Below, one piece after another: positions 1 to 8,306 of a DNA stretch of 64,000 nt. Position numbers and translations under genes: made by a program. The stretch is taken from the NCBI RefSeq assembly GCF_001514195.1, contig NZ_KQ948744.1:124001-188000 (forward strand). Reading direction: 5' to 3'. Origin of the DNA: Streptomyces griseorubiginosus (GTDB taxonomy: Bacteria > Actinomycetota > Actinomycetes > Streptomycetales > Streptomycetaceae). Under the pieces are notes generated by a model, which was given only the letters and a program-made list of their open reading frames with translations, made no database searches and was not told the DNA's origin. Each line of letters begins with the position of its first letter. Positions within the stretch are counted from its first letter, which is position 1.

Positions 1-54
1 ACCGGGTGCTACCAGCCGCGAAACCGGGCGCTACCGGCCGCGAAACCGGGTGCT
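1..54. repeat. 22-bp tandem repeat, truncated by window start
   Basis: Two complete 22-bp units (1-22 and 23-44, differing at two positions) and the first 10 bases of a third (45-54) each begin with ACCGGG(T/C)GCT. The period equals about two helical turns. They lie in the intergenic region upstream of phoR, probably between phoR and a divergent phoU that lies outside the window. Function unknown; more units may continue to the left. Confidence 0.6.
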
Positions 55-104
55 GCGTACCCCACGCTCCCACGTTCGGCCCTGTACGCGTCCGTTTCCG
101 CCCT

Positions 105-137
105 CCCAAATGAACCACCACTGGCTCCAAGGTGAAC
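105..137 (-). promoter_or_regulatory. PHO box (PhoP operator), three 11-nt direct repeat units
   Basis: Read on the minus strand, 137-105 forms three consecutive 11-nt units: GTTCACCTTGG, AGCCAGTGGTG and GTTCATTTGGG. The outer two match the Streptomyces PHO-box unit consensus (GTTCAC-type) and sit exactly 22 nt apart; the middle one is degenerate, as is usual. It lies 74 bp upstream of the phoR start, so autoregulation of phoRP, and of a divergent gene to the left, is the natural reading. Confidence 0.75.
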
Positions 138-210
138 TCTGGGCGACGAGTGTTCGAGGTCCCACTCGGACGGCTGTGGCCAGGACGGATCCCATGCCTA
201 ACCTGGAGGC

Positions 211-1467
211 ATGGACGTGAACGCGGCGGTCGCCGCAGCGGCAGCGATCGCCGGTGTGCTCACCGGTGTCATCGCCATGCTGGCGTTCCGCTGGAGCGAG
301 CGGGAGCAGAAGCGCCCCACCCGCACCTCCCTGCACACCGACCCCGTGCTTCCGCCCGGCGTGGACACCGTGCTCTCGGTGCTCAGGTCCTCGGCCGTCG
401 TCCTCGACGAGGCCGACGCCGTCGTCAAGGCCAGCTCCGCCGCCTACGCCCTCGGGCTGGTCCGCGGCGGCAAGCTGTCCGTGGAGCCGATGCTCCAGAT
501 GGCCCGGGACACCCGGCGGGACGGGGAGATACGCCAGGTCGAGCTGGACCTGCCCAGGCGGGGCACCGGACGCGGCGAGGCACTGGCCGTCTCCGCGCGG
601 GTCGCGCCCCTCGGCTCCCGGCTGGTGCTGCTCCTCGTCGAGGACCTCACCGAGGCCCGGCGGATCGAAGCGGTGCGGCGGGACTTCGTCGCGAACGTCA
701 GCCACGAGCTCAAGACCCCGGTCGGCGCGCTCTCCCTCCTCTCCGAGGCCGTCATGGACGCCTCCGAGGACCCGGAGGCCGTGGAGCGGTTCGCCGGCCG
801 GATGCAGATCGAGGCCACCCGGCTGACCAGCCTGGTCCAGGAACTCATCGACCTGTCGCGGGTCCAGAACGACGATCCCCTGGAGGACGCCGAACCCGTA
901 CGCGTCGACGAACTGGTCGCCGAGGCCATCGACCGCTGCCGGCACCAGGCCGGCACCAAGCAGATCACCATGGCCGCCGCCGGCGCGGCCGAGCTGCGGG
1001 TCTGGGGCAACCGCGGCCAGCTCGCCGCCGCCCTCGGCAACCTCGTCGAGAACGCCGTCAACTACTCGCCCGCCCGCACCCGCGTCGGCATAGCGGCCCG
1101 CAGGGTGTCCGCGCCGGGCGGCGACCACATCGAGGTCGCCGTCACCGACCAGGGCATCGGCATCTCCGACAAGGACAAGGAGCGCATCTTCGAGCGCTTC
1201 TACCGCGTCGACCCGGCCCGCTCCCGCCAGACCGGCGGCACCGGCCTCGGTCTCGCGATCGTCAAGCACGTGGCCGCCTCGCACGGCGGGGAGGTCACGG
1301 TGTGGAGCTCGGAGGGCCAGGGCTCCACGTTCACCCTCAGGCTGCCGGAGGCGGGCGCGGCCCGCGACCGCGCGCTCCAGCACCCCGACCTCGACGACGA
1401 GGACGGGCTTTCCACCACCGAGTCGGCTTCTTACGACCCGCTTCCCGCCCCGGAGGTCCTTCCGTGA
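211..1467 (+). CDS. phoR: Sensor histidine kinase PhoR (SenX3-like)
   Basis: Membrane sensor kinase of the phosphate-starvation two-component system; it autophosphorylates and passes phosphate to PhoP. The 418-aa protein has one N-terminal membrane segment (about residues 4-26), a PAS-like region, a dimerisation H-box SHELKTP with the phospho-acceptor His at about residue 165, and an HATPase domain with an N-box (NLVENAVNYS) and G-boxes (DQGIGIS, GGTGLGLAIV). The ATG is preceded by GGAGG at 203-207. Its stop overlaps the GTG start of phoP (GTGA), so the two are translationally coupled. A PHO box lies upstream. The short membrane part with no large extracellular domain fits the SenX3/PhoR family, whose signal comes through PhoU/Pst rather than an external ligand. 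Confidence 0.93.
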   Translation: MDVNAAVAAAAAIAGVLTGVIAMLAFRWSEREQKRPTRTSLHTDPVLPPGVDTVLSVLRSSAVVLDEADAVVKASSAAYALGLVRGGKLSVEPMLQMARDTRRDGEIRQVELDLPRRGTGRGEALAVSARVAPLGSRLVLLLVEDLTEARRIEAVRRDFVANVSHELKTPVGALSLLSEAVMDASEDPEAVERFAGRMQIEATRLTSLVQELIDLSRVQNDDPLEDAEPVRVDELVAEAIDRCRHQAGTKQITMAAAGAAELRVWGNRGQLAAALGNLVENAVNYSPARTRVGIAARRVSAPGGDHIEVAVTDQGIGISDKDKERIFERFYRVDPARSRQTGGTGLGLAIVKHVAASHGGEVTVWSSEGQGSTFTLRLPEAGAARDRALQHPDLDDEDGLSTTESASYDPLPAPEVLP

Positions 1468-2144
1468 CCCGAGTGCTCGTCGTCGAGGACGAGGAGTCCT
1501 TCTCCGACGCCCTGTCGTACATGCTCCGCAAGGAGGGCTTCGAGGTCGCCATCGCGACCACGGGACCCGACGGACTCGACGAGTTCGAGCGCAACGGCGC
1601 CGACCTCGTCCTCCTCGACCTGATGCTGCCGGGCCTGCCCGGCACGGAGGTCTGCCGCCAGCTGCGCGGCCGCTCCAACGTCCCCGTCATCATGGTGACC
1701 GCCAAGGACAGCGAGATCGACAAGGTCGTCGGCCTGGAGATAGGAGCCGACGACTATGTCACCAAGCCGTTCTCCTCGCGCGAGCTGGTCGCCCGTATCC
1801 GTGCCGTCCTGCGCCGCCGCGGGGAGCCCGAGGAGGTCACCCCGGCCGCGCTGGAGGCCGGTCCGGTCCGCATGGACGTGGACCGCCACGTGGTCACGGT
1901 CTCCGGCTCCAAGGTCGACCTGCCCCTCAAGGAGTTCGACCTGCTGGAGATGCTGCTGCGCAACGCGGGCCGCGTCCTGACCCGCATGCAGCTCATCGAC
2001 CGCGTCTGGGGCGCCGACTACGTGGGCGACACCAAGACCCTCGACGTCCACGTCAAGCGCCTCCGCGCCAAGATCGAGCCCGACCCGGGCGCGCCGCGGT
2101 ACCTGGTGACGGTTCGCGGCCTCGGCTACAAGTTCGAGCCGTAG
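1464..2144 (+). CDS. phoP: Response regulator PhoP (OmpR/RegX3 family)
   Basis: DNA-binding response regulator of phosphate control; in Streptomyces it also represses much of secondary metabolism. The 226-aa protein has a receiver domain with acidic pocket (VEDEE), phospho-acceptor Asp at about residue 52 in LLDLMLPG, the conserved Thr (MVTAKD) and Lys (DDYVTKPF), followed by a winged-helix OmpR-type output domain ending RGLGYKFEP. The GTG start overlaps the phoR stop by four bases. A strong hairpin follows directly. The partner kinase, length and order match phoR-phoP of other streptomycetes. Confidence 0.95.
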   Translation: MTRVLVVEDEESFSDALSYMLRKEGFEVAIATTGPDGLDEFERNGADLVLLDLMLPGLPGTEVCRQLRGRSNVPVIMVTAKDSEIDKVVGLEIGADDYVTKPFSSRELVARIRAVLRRRGEPEEVTPAALEAGPVRMDVDRHVVTVSGSKVDLPLKEFDLLEMLLRNAGRVLTRMQLIDRVWGADYVGDTKTLDVHVKRLRAKIEPDPGAPRYLVTVRGLGYKFEP

Positions 2145-2166
2145 GCCGAGCGCAGCTCGCACACGC

Positions 2167-2202
2167 CGAAGGGCGGGACCTCCTCGGAGGTCCCGCCCTT
2201 CG
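2167..2202. terminator. Rho-independent-type hairpin after phoP
   Basis: A perfect 16-bp stem (arms 2168-2183 and 2186-2201, extended by one outer pair) with a 2-nt loop lies 22 nt after the phoP stop and between two convergent genes. There is no clear T-tract, which is common for Streptomyces terminators. It probably works in both directions. Confidence 0.8.
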
Positions 2203-2256
2203 TGTCATACGGCGACTCCCGTACGGCGACTCCCTACGGCGGTCCCGTACGGCCGC

Positions 2257-2910
2257 TCAGCCCGCAGACGCGGTCGCGGTGGCCGTGTTGCTCGGCGTGG
2301 CCGAGCCGCTCGGGGTGGCCGCGCCGCTCGGGGTCGCGGAGCCGGAGGGCTTCGGCTTGGCGGGGGTCGCCGGGGCGGACGGCACCGCGCTCGGGCCCCA
2401 CTTGGCGTAGTAGCTGTCGGCCGGGACCACGAAGGCGTCCACGCTGACGTCACCGGTCGTGCTGAGGGTGAAGGTGACCTTCTGCGCGTTGCCGTTCTTG
2501 ACGCTCTCGCCGAGGTCGGCCACTGCAGCGGAGGCGTTGCCCTTGCCGCCGAGGACGACCGAGCCGTGGGCCGGGACGGTCACCTTGCCCGTGCCCTTGG
2601 CGGGCTTGATCTCGGCGCTGCCGCCGCCCGCGATGGTCACGGAGTCCAGCGTCTGGGCCGTGGCGCCGGTGTTGAAGACGGTCCCGGAGATGGCGGCCGG
2701 TCCCTTGGTCTCGCCGGAGGCGGCCTCGGTGGCGGGCTGGGTGATGACCACGATGTTCTGGAGCTTGATGGCGCCGACGCTGGTCTCCGCGTTGTCCGGC
2801 TTGACCTCCAGCGTCTGGGCGTCGGTGCCGGCCGCGCACGCGGAGAGCGTGACGATCGAGAACGCGAGGGAGGCGGCGGCGAGGGCGCCGCGTCGAAGGC
2901 TGCTGCTCAC
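2257..2910 (-). CDS. DUF461-type secreted lipoprotein
   Basis: A 217-aa exported lipoprotein. It has a basic N-terminus, a hydrophobic stretch and a lipobox LSAC with Cys25 as the lipidation site. The middle (about 35-170) is a beta-rich domain of the kind annotated as DUF461, related to the PCu(A)C-like copper chaperone fold, though no Met/His copper-binding motif is obvious. The tail (about 175-217) is a low-complexity Pro/Ser/Thr/Ala spacer with repeated SGxATP units, probably cell-wall-spanning. It is convergent with phoP. The role is unknown; a copper or cytochrome-oxidase assembly function is only a family-level guess. Confidence 0.8.
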   Translation of the reverse strand: MSSSLRRGALAAASLAFSIVTLSACAAGTDAQTLEVKPDNAETSVGAIKLQNIVVITQPATEAASGETKGPAAISGTVFNTGATAQTLDSVTIAGGGSAEIKPAKGTGKVTVPAHGSVVLGGKGNASAAVADLGESVKNGNAQKVTFTLSTTGDVSVDAFVVPADSYYAKWGPSAVPSAPATPAKPKPSGSATPSGAATPSGSATPSNTATATASAG

Positions 2911-3499
2911 GGCGGCGGCAACTCCTTGACTTGAGCGGGGCGGCCCGTAAAGCCGCGCTAAGTGTCTGTCAGCGGGCTTAGGTTACCGAGCCGTCCCCGC
3001 GCCACCGCACCCGACCCTCCCCAAGAGGCGTGTCACTCGCTTCACAAGTGACCCGCGAGTCACTTGTACCCCGCAGTCGGGCGCTCGTCCGGCATTCACA
3101 TAAGAGGCTTCGGCACCCGGTGGCAAAACTTCCGTGAAGGAAAGGGAGACCGCCCCCGGAATTGATCACTGTGTGATCCGTGTGGCGCGTGTGATCAATT
3201 CCGGAATCGCCACGGAAGTCACTCCTGCCACCGAACGGAGTAGCGGAAGTCGCACACATGGAACCGGACATTTGTGGACGTTAGGCCGCTCGGAGGCGGC
3301 TCCGGATGTGTGTAACGTACGCGTTTCACCTCCCCCGGAGAGCCGCTCCCACCTGCGAATACCTACTTCCGCTCGGCCTCCGCAGCACGTTCCTGTTGCT
3401 GTTGTCAAGCCCCGAGATATGCCCTGACCTGCGAAAACGCCATTCAGAACCCGCGGTTTCCGTGTTACCCTGGATAGCCACGGAAGGGGTACCTGTCAC
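2911..3499. other. 589-bp intergenic region upstream of carD
   Basis: No convincing coding region: the short open frames on both strands lack ribosome sites and typical codon bias. The region must hold the divergent promoters of the DUF461 lipoprotein gene and of carD. Its most visible structure is the long inverted repeat at 3156-3204, listed separately. Base composition is less GC-rich than the flanking genes. Confidence 0.6.
3156..3204. promoter_or_regulatory. 14-bp perfect inverted repeat with 21-nt spacer upstream of carD
   Basis: Arms CCGGAATTGATCAC (3156-3169) and GTGATCAATTCCGG (3191-3204) are perfectly complementary and flank a 21-nt spacer that itself contains a further GTGTGATC half-like motif. 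It lies about 300 bp upstream of carD. This could be a large bipartite operator or a hairpin in a long carD leader. No regulator can be assigned. Confidence 0.55.
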
Positions 3500-3982
3500 A
3501 TGACGTTCAAGGTTGGCGACACCGTGGTCTATCCCCATCACGGGGCCGCGCTGATCGAGGCCATCGAAACTCGCCAGATCAAAGGCGTGGACAAGACCTA
3601 CTTGGTGCTGAAGGTCGCCCAGGGTGACCTGACGGTACGTGTGCCAGCGGACAATGCGGAGTTCGTCGGCGTGCGTGATGTGGTCGGTCAGGACGGGCTG
3701 GACCGGGTCTTCGAGGTGCTGCGCGCGCCGTACGCCGAGGAGCCCACTAACTGGTCCCGTCGTTACAAGGCAAACCTGGAGAAGCTCGCCTCCGGCGATG
3801 TCATCAAGGTCGCGGAAGTCGTGCGTGACCTGTGGCGTCGTGAGCGCGAGCGCGGACTCTCCGCAGGTGAGAAGCGCATGCTCGCCAAGGCTCGGCAGAT
3901 CCTGGTGAGCGAGCTCGCCCTCGCGGAGAACACGAACGAGGACAAGGCCGAGGCGCTGCTCGACGAGGTTCTCGCGTCCTGA
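3500..3982 (+). CDS. carD: CarD-family RNA polymerase-binding transcription regulator
   Basis: CarD binds the RNA polymerase beta subunit and stabilises open promoter complexes, notably at rRNA and other housekeeping promoters in actinobacteria. The 160-aa protein starts MTFKVGDTVVYPHHG, the characteristic opening of the CarD/CdnL/TRCF interaction domain (about residues 1-60), followed by an all-helical DNA-binding C-terminal domain (RRYKANLEKL, VVRDLWRRE, KRMLAKAR). Length equals the family norm (about 160 aa). A purine-rich GGAAGGGG ribosome site precedes the ATG. It is a single-gene unit, ahead of ispD-ispF, as in other streptomycetes. Confidence 0.96.
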   Translation: MTFKVGDTVVYPHHGAALIEAIETRQIKGVDKTYLVLKVAQGDLTVRVPADNAEFVGVRDVVGQDGLDRVFEVLRAPYAEEPTNWSRRYKANLEKLASGDVIKVAEVVRDLWRRERERGLSAGEKRMLAKARQILVSELALAENTNEDKAEALLDEVLAS

Positions 3983-4385
3983 GCGTCCCTGTGCAGGCCC
4001 CTGGCCCGCTCTGCTCAGCACACCACTGAGTACTTCGAAGAAGTACCGCAGTACTTCCCAGAAGTGCCGCACTGAAATGCCGCGGTGCCCGATGACGCGA
4101 ATGCTGTCGCCGGGCGCTGCGGCATGTTCGTCTCCGGATGGAGCCGTCCTGCCGGATCACGTCCTACCGGATCACGTGATGCCGGATGACGGCGTTTCCG
4201 TCGACGGGCGACGCCTCCGGCGCCGTACGCGTGTTCATTTCGGAGTCAAGATCCCCCGATACTTGGCGTGCCGGGCCCGGGCAGCAGGCTCGACCGGTGT
4301 CACGGAAGGGTCCGGTCAAGGCGTCGCGCCCGGCACGCTGTCTCCGTACCCACGTTGGCCGAGCACACAAACCTGACAGGAACCG
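3983..4385. other. 403-bp intergenic region between carD and ispD
   Basis: No supported coding sequence. It contains the tandem 21-bp palindromic repeats at 4029-4070 (separate entry) and a 15-bp-period direct repeat beginning CCGGATCACGT at 4152 and 4167, with a degenerate third unit at 4182. The ispD promoter must lie in its right half. Confidence 0.6.
4029..4070. repeat. Two tandem 21-bp imperfect palindromes
   Basis: Units 4029-4049 and 4050-4070 are direct repeats (18 of 21 positions identical). Each is itself a palindrome built on GTACTTC-N3-GAAGTAC; the second ends GAAGTGC. The 21-bp spacing places both on the same DNA face, which is typical of cooperative repressor sites. They lie about 315 bp ahead of ispD and just after carD. 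Confidence 0.55.
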
Positions 4386-5144
4386 ATGTCTGACGTTTCG
4401 CGCCCTTCGCCCGCGCAGGCACGTGCGGAAGCCCGTACCGCGGTGGTGATTCCGGCCGCCGGAAGAGGCGTACGCCTTGGTCCGGGCGCCCCCAAAGCGC
4501 TTCGCGCGCTCAACGGCACCCCCATGCTGATCCACGCGATCCGCGCCATGGCCGCCTCCCGCGCCGTCTCCCTGGTCGTCGTGGTCGCCCCGCCCGACGG
4601 CGCCGGCGAGGTCAAGTCGCTCCTGGACGCGCACGCGCTGCCCGAGCGCACCGACTTCGTCGTCGTCCCCGGCGGCGAGTCCCGCCAGGAGTCGGTGCGG
4701 CTCGGCCTGGACGCCCTGCCGGACGACTTCGACATCGTCCTGGTCCATGACGCGGCCCGCCCGCTCGTCCCGGTCGACACCGTCGACGCGGTCATCGAGG
4801 CCGTACGGGACGGCGCGCCCGCCGTCGTCCCGGCGCTGCCCCTCGCGGACACCGTCAAGGAGGTCGAGCCGGCCCCCGGTGAGCCGGAGCCGGTGGTGGC
4901 CACCCCGGTCCGCGCGCGTCTGCGTGCCGTGCAGACCCCGCAGGGCTTCGACCGGGCCACCCTGATCCGCGCCCACGAGACCGTCACCGAGGACGTCACC
5001 GACGACGCGAGCATGGTCGAGCAGCTGGGCCTCACGGTCGTGGTCGTGCCCGGCCACGAGGAGGCCTTCAAGGTGACCCGACCCCTGGACCTGGTCCTCG
5101 CCGAGGCGGTCCTGGCCCGCAGGAGGCTCAACGATGGCTTCTGA
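4386..5144 (+). CDS. ispD: 2-C-methyl-D-erythritol 4-phosphate cytidylyltransferase IspD
   Basis: Transfers CMP from CTP to methylerythritol phosphate, the third step of the MEP isoprenoid pathway, in the cytosol. The 252-aa protein shows the CTP-binding loop AAGRGVRLG with the following Lys (PKAL), the GGESRQESV segment, VHDAARPLV for metal binding, and the late TPQGF motif. The coding sequence overlaps ispF by 11 bp, so both are made from one transcript and commit successive steps of the same pathway. The ATG has a plausible ACAGGAA ribosome site. Length is normal with a short N-terminal extension typical of actinobacteria. Confidence 0.95.
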   Translation: MSDVSRPSPAQARAEARTAVVIPAAGRGVRLGPGAPKALRALNGTPMLIHAIRAMAASRAVSLVVVVAPPDGAGEVKSLLDAHALPERTDFVVVPGGESRQESVRLGLDALPDDFDIVLVHDAARPLVPVDTVDAVIEAVRDGAPAVVPALPLADTVKEVEPAPGEPEPVVATPVRARLRAVQTPQGFDRATLIRAHETVTEDVTDDASMVEQLGLTVVVVPGHEEAFKVTRPLDLVLAEAVLARRRLNDGF

Positions 5145-5655
5145 GCAGCCCCTCCCCCTGCCTGAGCAGCCCTTCCCCCTGCCCCAGGTGGGCATCGGCA
5201 CCGACATCCACGCCTTCGAGGAGGGCCGCGAGCTGTGGTGCGCGGGCCTGAAGTGGGAGGGCGAGGGCCCCGGCCTGGCCGGCCACTCCGACGCGGACGT
5301 CGTCGCCCACGCCGCCTGCAACGCGCTCTTCTCCGCCGCCGGGCTCGGCGACCTCGGTCAGCACTTCGGCACCGGACGCCCCGAATGGTCGGGTGCATCC
5401 GGCGTCACCCTGTTGACGGAGGCGGCCCGGATCGTGCGCGAGGCCGGCTTCCGCATCGGCAACATCGCCGTACAGGTCGTAGGACCGCGCCCGAAGATCG
5501 GAAAGCGCCGGGACGAGGCGCAGAAGCTGCTGTCGGAGGCGGCCGGGGCGCCGGTCTCGGTGTCCGGGGCGACCACGGACGGACTCGGCTTTCCCGGCCG
5601 GGACGAGGGCCTGATGGCGGTGGCGACCGCACTGGTGGTCAGGACCGCGAGCTGA
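5134..5655 (+). CDS. ispF: 2-C-methyl-D-erythritol 2,4-cyclodiphosphate synthase IspF
   Basis: Cyclises CDP-methylerythritol phosphate to the 2,4-cyclodiphosphate, releasing CMP. The 173-aa protein has the zinc-binding GTDIHAF and HSDADVVAHA motifs, the IGNIAVQV strand and ATTDGLGFPG near the end, all diagnostic of the homotrimeric IspF fold. It has a 13-residue N-terminal extension (LPLPEQPFPLPQ-like) before the core begins. It overlaps ispD and is followed 53 bp later by cysS, the common actinobacterial order. Confidence 0.95.
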   Translation: MASEQPLPLPEQPFPLPQVGIGTDIHAFEEGRELWCAGLKWEGEGPGLAGHSDADVVAHAACNALFSAAGLGDLGQHFGTGRPEWSGASGVTLLTEAARIVREAGFRIGNIAVQVVGPRPKIGKRRDEAQKLLSEAAGAPVSVSGATTDGLGFPGRDEGLMAVATALVVRTAS

Positions 5656-5708
5656 CTGTTATCCACAACCCGTCGAAGGCACCGGACATCGCCCACTACC
5701 CTGGACCC

Positions 5709-7103
5709 GTGACCATTCGCCTGTACGACACCAGCGCCCGGCAGATCCGTGACTTCGCCCCGCTCACGCCGGGCTGTGTCTCGATCTACCTCTGTGGCGC
5801 CACCGTGCAGGCCGCCCCGCACATCGGCCACATCCGTTCCGGCCTGAACTTCGACATCATGCGCCGCTGGTTCGAGTACCGCGGCTACGACGTCACGTTC
5901 ATCCGCAACGTCACGGACATCGACGACAAGATCATCGCCAAGGCGGCCGACCAGAACCGCCCGTGGTGGTCCATCGGCTACGACAACGAGCGCGCGTTCA
6001 ACGACGGTTACGCCGCGCTCGGCTGCCTCCCGCCGACGTACGAGCCGCGGGCCACCGGCCATGTCACCGAGATGGTCGAGATGATGCGCGGCCTCATCGA
6101 GCGCGGCCACGCGTACGAGGCCGACGGCAGCGTCTACTTCGACGTGCGCTCCTACCCGGGCTACCTGGCGCTGTCCAACCAGGACATCGACGATCTGCGC
6201 CAGCCCGACGAGGGCGTCTCCGGCAAGCGCGACCCCCGCGACTTCGCCATGTGGAAGGCGACCAAGCCCGGCGAGCCCGACTGGGAGACCCCGTGGGGCC
6301 GCGGCCGGCCCGGCTGGCACCTGGAGTGCTCGGCGATGGCGCACAAGTACCTGGGCTCCGCCTTCGACATCCACGGCGGCGGCCTGGACCTGATCTTCCC
6401 GCACCACGAGAACGAGATCGCTCAGGCCAAGGCCTACGGCGACGAGTTCGCCCGGTACTGGGTGCACAACGCCTGGGTCACCATGAGCGGCGAGAAGATG
6501 TCCAAGTCGCTCGGCAACAGCGTGCTGGTGAGCGAGATGGTCAAGCAGTGGCGCCCCATCGTGCTGCGCTACTACCTCGGCACCCCGCACTACCGCTCGA
6601 TGATCGAGTACAGCCAGGACGCCCTGCGCGAGGCCGAGTCCGCGTTCGCGCGGATCGAGGGGTTCGTGCAGCGGGTCGTGGAGAAGGCCGGTGCCGTCGA
6701 GCCCTCCGCCGAGGTGCCGCCCGCCTTCGCCGAGGCCATGGACGACGACTTCAGCGTGCCGCAGGCCCTCGCCGTCGTGCACACCACCGTCCGGCAGGGC
6801 AACAGCGCGCTCGCGGCCGACGACAAGGAGGCCGCGGTGGCCCGCCTCGCCGAGGTGCGCGCCATGCTCGGCGTCCTCGGCCTCGACCCGCTCGACGCGC
6901 ACTGGGCCGGTGAGACCGACCGCGGCGAGGATCTGCACGGCGTGGTCGACAGCCTGGTCCGTCTGGTCCTCGACCAGCGCGAGGCCGCCCGCGCCCGCAA
7001 GGACTGGGGCACCGCGGACGCCATCCGTGACCAGCTCGGCCAGGCGGGACTGACCATCGAGGACAGTCCGCAGGGACCGCGCTGGACGCTGGGACCCCGG
7101 TAG
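5709..7103 (+). CDS. cysS: Cysteinyl-tRNA synthetase
   Basis: Class I aminoacyl-tRNA synthetase that charges tRNA-Cys. The 464-aa protein begins at the GTG giving VTIRLYDT, the usual start of the family. It shows the zinc/cysteine-binding YLCGATVQ, the HIGH signature (HIGHIRSG), the second zinc ligands in HLECSAMA and HHENEIAQA, and the KMSKS loop (GEKMSKSLGNS), followed by the helical anticodon-binding domain. A MEP gene pair lies upstream and rlmB downstream, a conserved cluster. It has the normal length for the bacterial enzyme; MshC of mycothiol synthesis is a paralogue but lacks this full anticodon-binding region. Confidence 0.96.
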   Translation: MTIRLYDTSARQIRDFAPLTPGCVSIYLCGATVQAAPHIGHIRSGLNFDIMRRWFEYRGYDVTFIRNVTDIDDKIIAKAADQNRPWWSIGYDNERAFNDGYAALGCLPPTYEPRATGHVTEMVEMMRGLIERGHAYEADGSVYFDVRSYPGYLALSNQDIDDLRQPDEGVSGKRDPRDFAMWKATKPGEPDWETPWGRGRPGWHLECSAMAHKYLGSAFDIHGGGLDLIFPHHENEIAQAKAYGDEFARYWVHNAWVTMSGEKMSKSLGNSVLVSEMVKQWRPIVLRYYLGTPHYRSMIEYSQDALREAESAFARIEGFVQRVVEKAGAVEPSAEVPPAFAEAMDDDFSVPQALAVVHTTVRQGNSALAADDKEAAVARLAEVRAMLGVLGLDPLDAHWAGETDRGEDLHGVVDSLVRLVLDQREAARARKDWGTADAIRDQLGQAGLTIEDSPQGPRWTLGPR

Positions 7104-7224
7104 TCCCCGGTCCCCTTCTCCTCGTTTTCCTTGATCGATTGTGCCGCCCGGCCATCCGGGCGGCACACTGCATGTACGCACGTCGATTCCCACGGCGTGG
7201 ACACCCACGTGGAACAGGTAGGTC

Positions 7225-8166
7225 ATGGCAGCCAACAACCGCCGCATGTCCGGCAAGAAGGGCGCGCAGGTCGGCAGTGGCGGCCAGCGGCGCAAGGGCC
7301 TGGAGGGCAAGGGGCCGACTCCGCCCGCCGAGATGCGCAAGGGCCACAAGAAGAACCGAATCGCCAACGCCAAGGCGAAGCAGGCGGTACGCCGTCCCGC
7401 GGTGCGCGGCCGCGGCGGCAAGGGCACCTCGGAGATGGTCGTCGGCCGTAACCCGGTCGTCGAGGCGCTGCGCGAGGGCGTGCCCGCGGTGACGCTCTAC
7501 GTCCAGCAGTTCATCGACAACGACGAGCGGGTGCGCGAGGCGCTCCAGCTCGTCGCGGACCGCGGCGGCGTCCACCTCATGGAGGCCCCGCGTCCCGAGC
7601 TGGACCGCATGACCAACGGCCTCAACCACCAGGGCCTGGTCCTCCAGGTCCCGCCGTACGAGTACGCGCACCCCGAGGACCTGGCCGCGACCGCCTACGA
7701 CGACGGAGAGGACCCGCTGATCGTGGCCCTCGACGGGGTGACCGACCCGCGCAACCTCGGTGCCGTCGTCCGTTCGGTGTCCGCGTTCGGCGGCCACGGC
7801 GTCGTCGTACCGGAGCGGCGCGCGGCCGGTATGACCGCCGGCGCGTGGAAGACGTCCGCCGGCACCGCCGCCCGCACCCCGGTCGCCCGGGCCACCAACC
7901 TGACCCGCGCCCTGGAGGCGTACAAGAAGGCGGGCATCGCGGTCGTCGGCCTCGCCGCCGACGGCGAGCACGAGGTCGGCGAACTGGCGGCCCTGGACGG
8001 CCCCGTCGTCATCGTCGTGGGCAGCGAGGGCAAGGGCCTGTCCCGACTGGTCGGCGAAACCTGCGACTTCCGGGTGCGGATCCCGATGCCGGGCGGCGCC
8101 GAGTCCCTCAACGCCGGTGTGGCCGCGGGGATCGTGCTGTACGAGGCGGCTCGCCGACGCGCCTGA
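7225..8166 (+). CDS. rlmB: 23S rRNA (guanosine-2'-O)-methyltransferase RlmB-type (SpoU family)
   Basis: SpoU/TrmH-class SAM-dependent 2'-O-methyltransferase acting on rRNA. The 313-aa protein has a basic, glycine- and lysine-rich N-terminal extension (about 1-70), a substrate-binding domain starting at VVGRNPVVEAL, then the knotted SPOUT domain with the three family motifs: NLGAVVRS, VVGSEGKGLSRLV and IPMPGGAESLNAGVA. The extension is usual in actinobacterial members. The exact target base is inferred from family name only; an antibiotic-resistance 23S methyltransferase of the same family is possible but less likely next to cysS. Confidence 0.88.
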   Translation: MAANNRRMSGKKGAQVGSGGQRRKGLEGKGPTPPAEMRKGHKKNRIANAKAKQAVRRPAVRGRGGKGTSEMVVGRNPVVEALREGVPAVTLYVQQFIDNDERVREALQLVADRGGVHLMEAPRPELDRMTNGLNHQGLVLQVPPYEYAHPEDLAATAYDDGEDPLIVALDGVTDPRNLGAVVRSVSAFGGHGVVVPERRAAGMTAGAWKTSAGTAARTPVARATNLTRALEAYKKAGIAVVGLAADGEHEVGELAALDGPVVIVVGSEGKGLSRLVGETCDFRVRIPMPGGAESLNAGVAAGIVLYEAARRRA

Positions 8167-8306
8167 CGGCAGGGGCCGAGGTGGGTGAACGGGCGTTCGG
8201 GCCTGTCACCCACACGCGGCATTCCCGGCCCACGGGGCAAGCTTGACGGGGTCCGGACAGATCCGCCCGGTCAAAGCAGTGTCCTAACCACACGTCACTC
8301 GGTTAG

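Noticed and set aside
132..2144. One long plus-strand frame joining the phoR region to phoP
   Set aside because: The part before 1464 is out of frame with phoR and is Arg-rich shadow; phoP starts at the GTG overlapping the phoR stop.
3326..4072. A 248-residue minus-strand frame over carD
   Set aside because: Antisense to a textbook CarD gene, with no motif or ribosome site.
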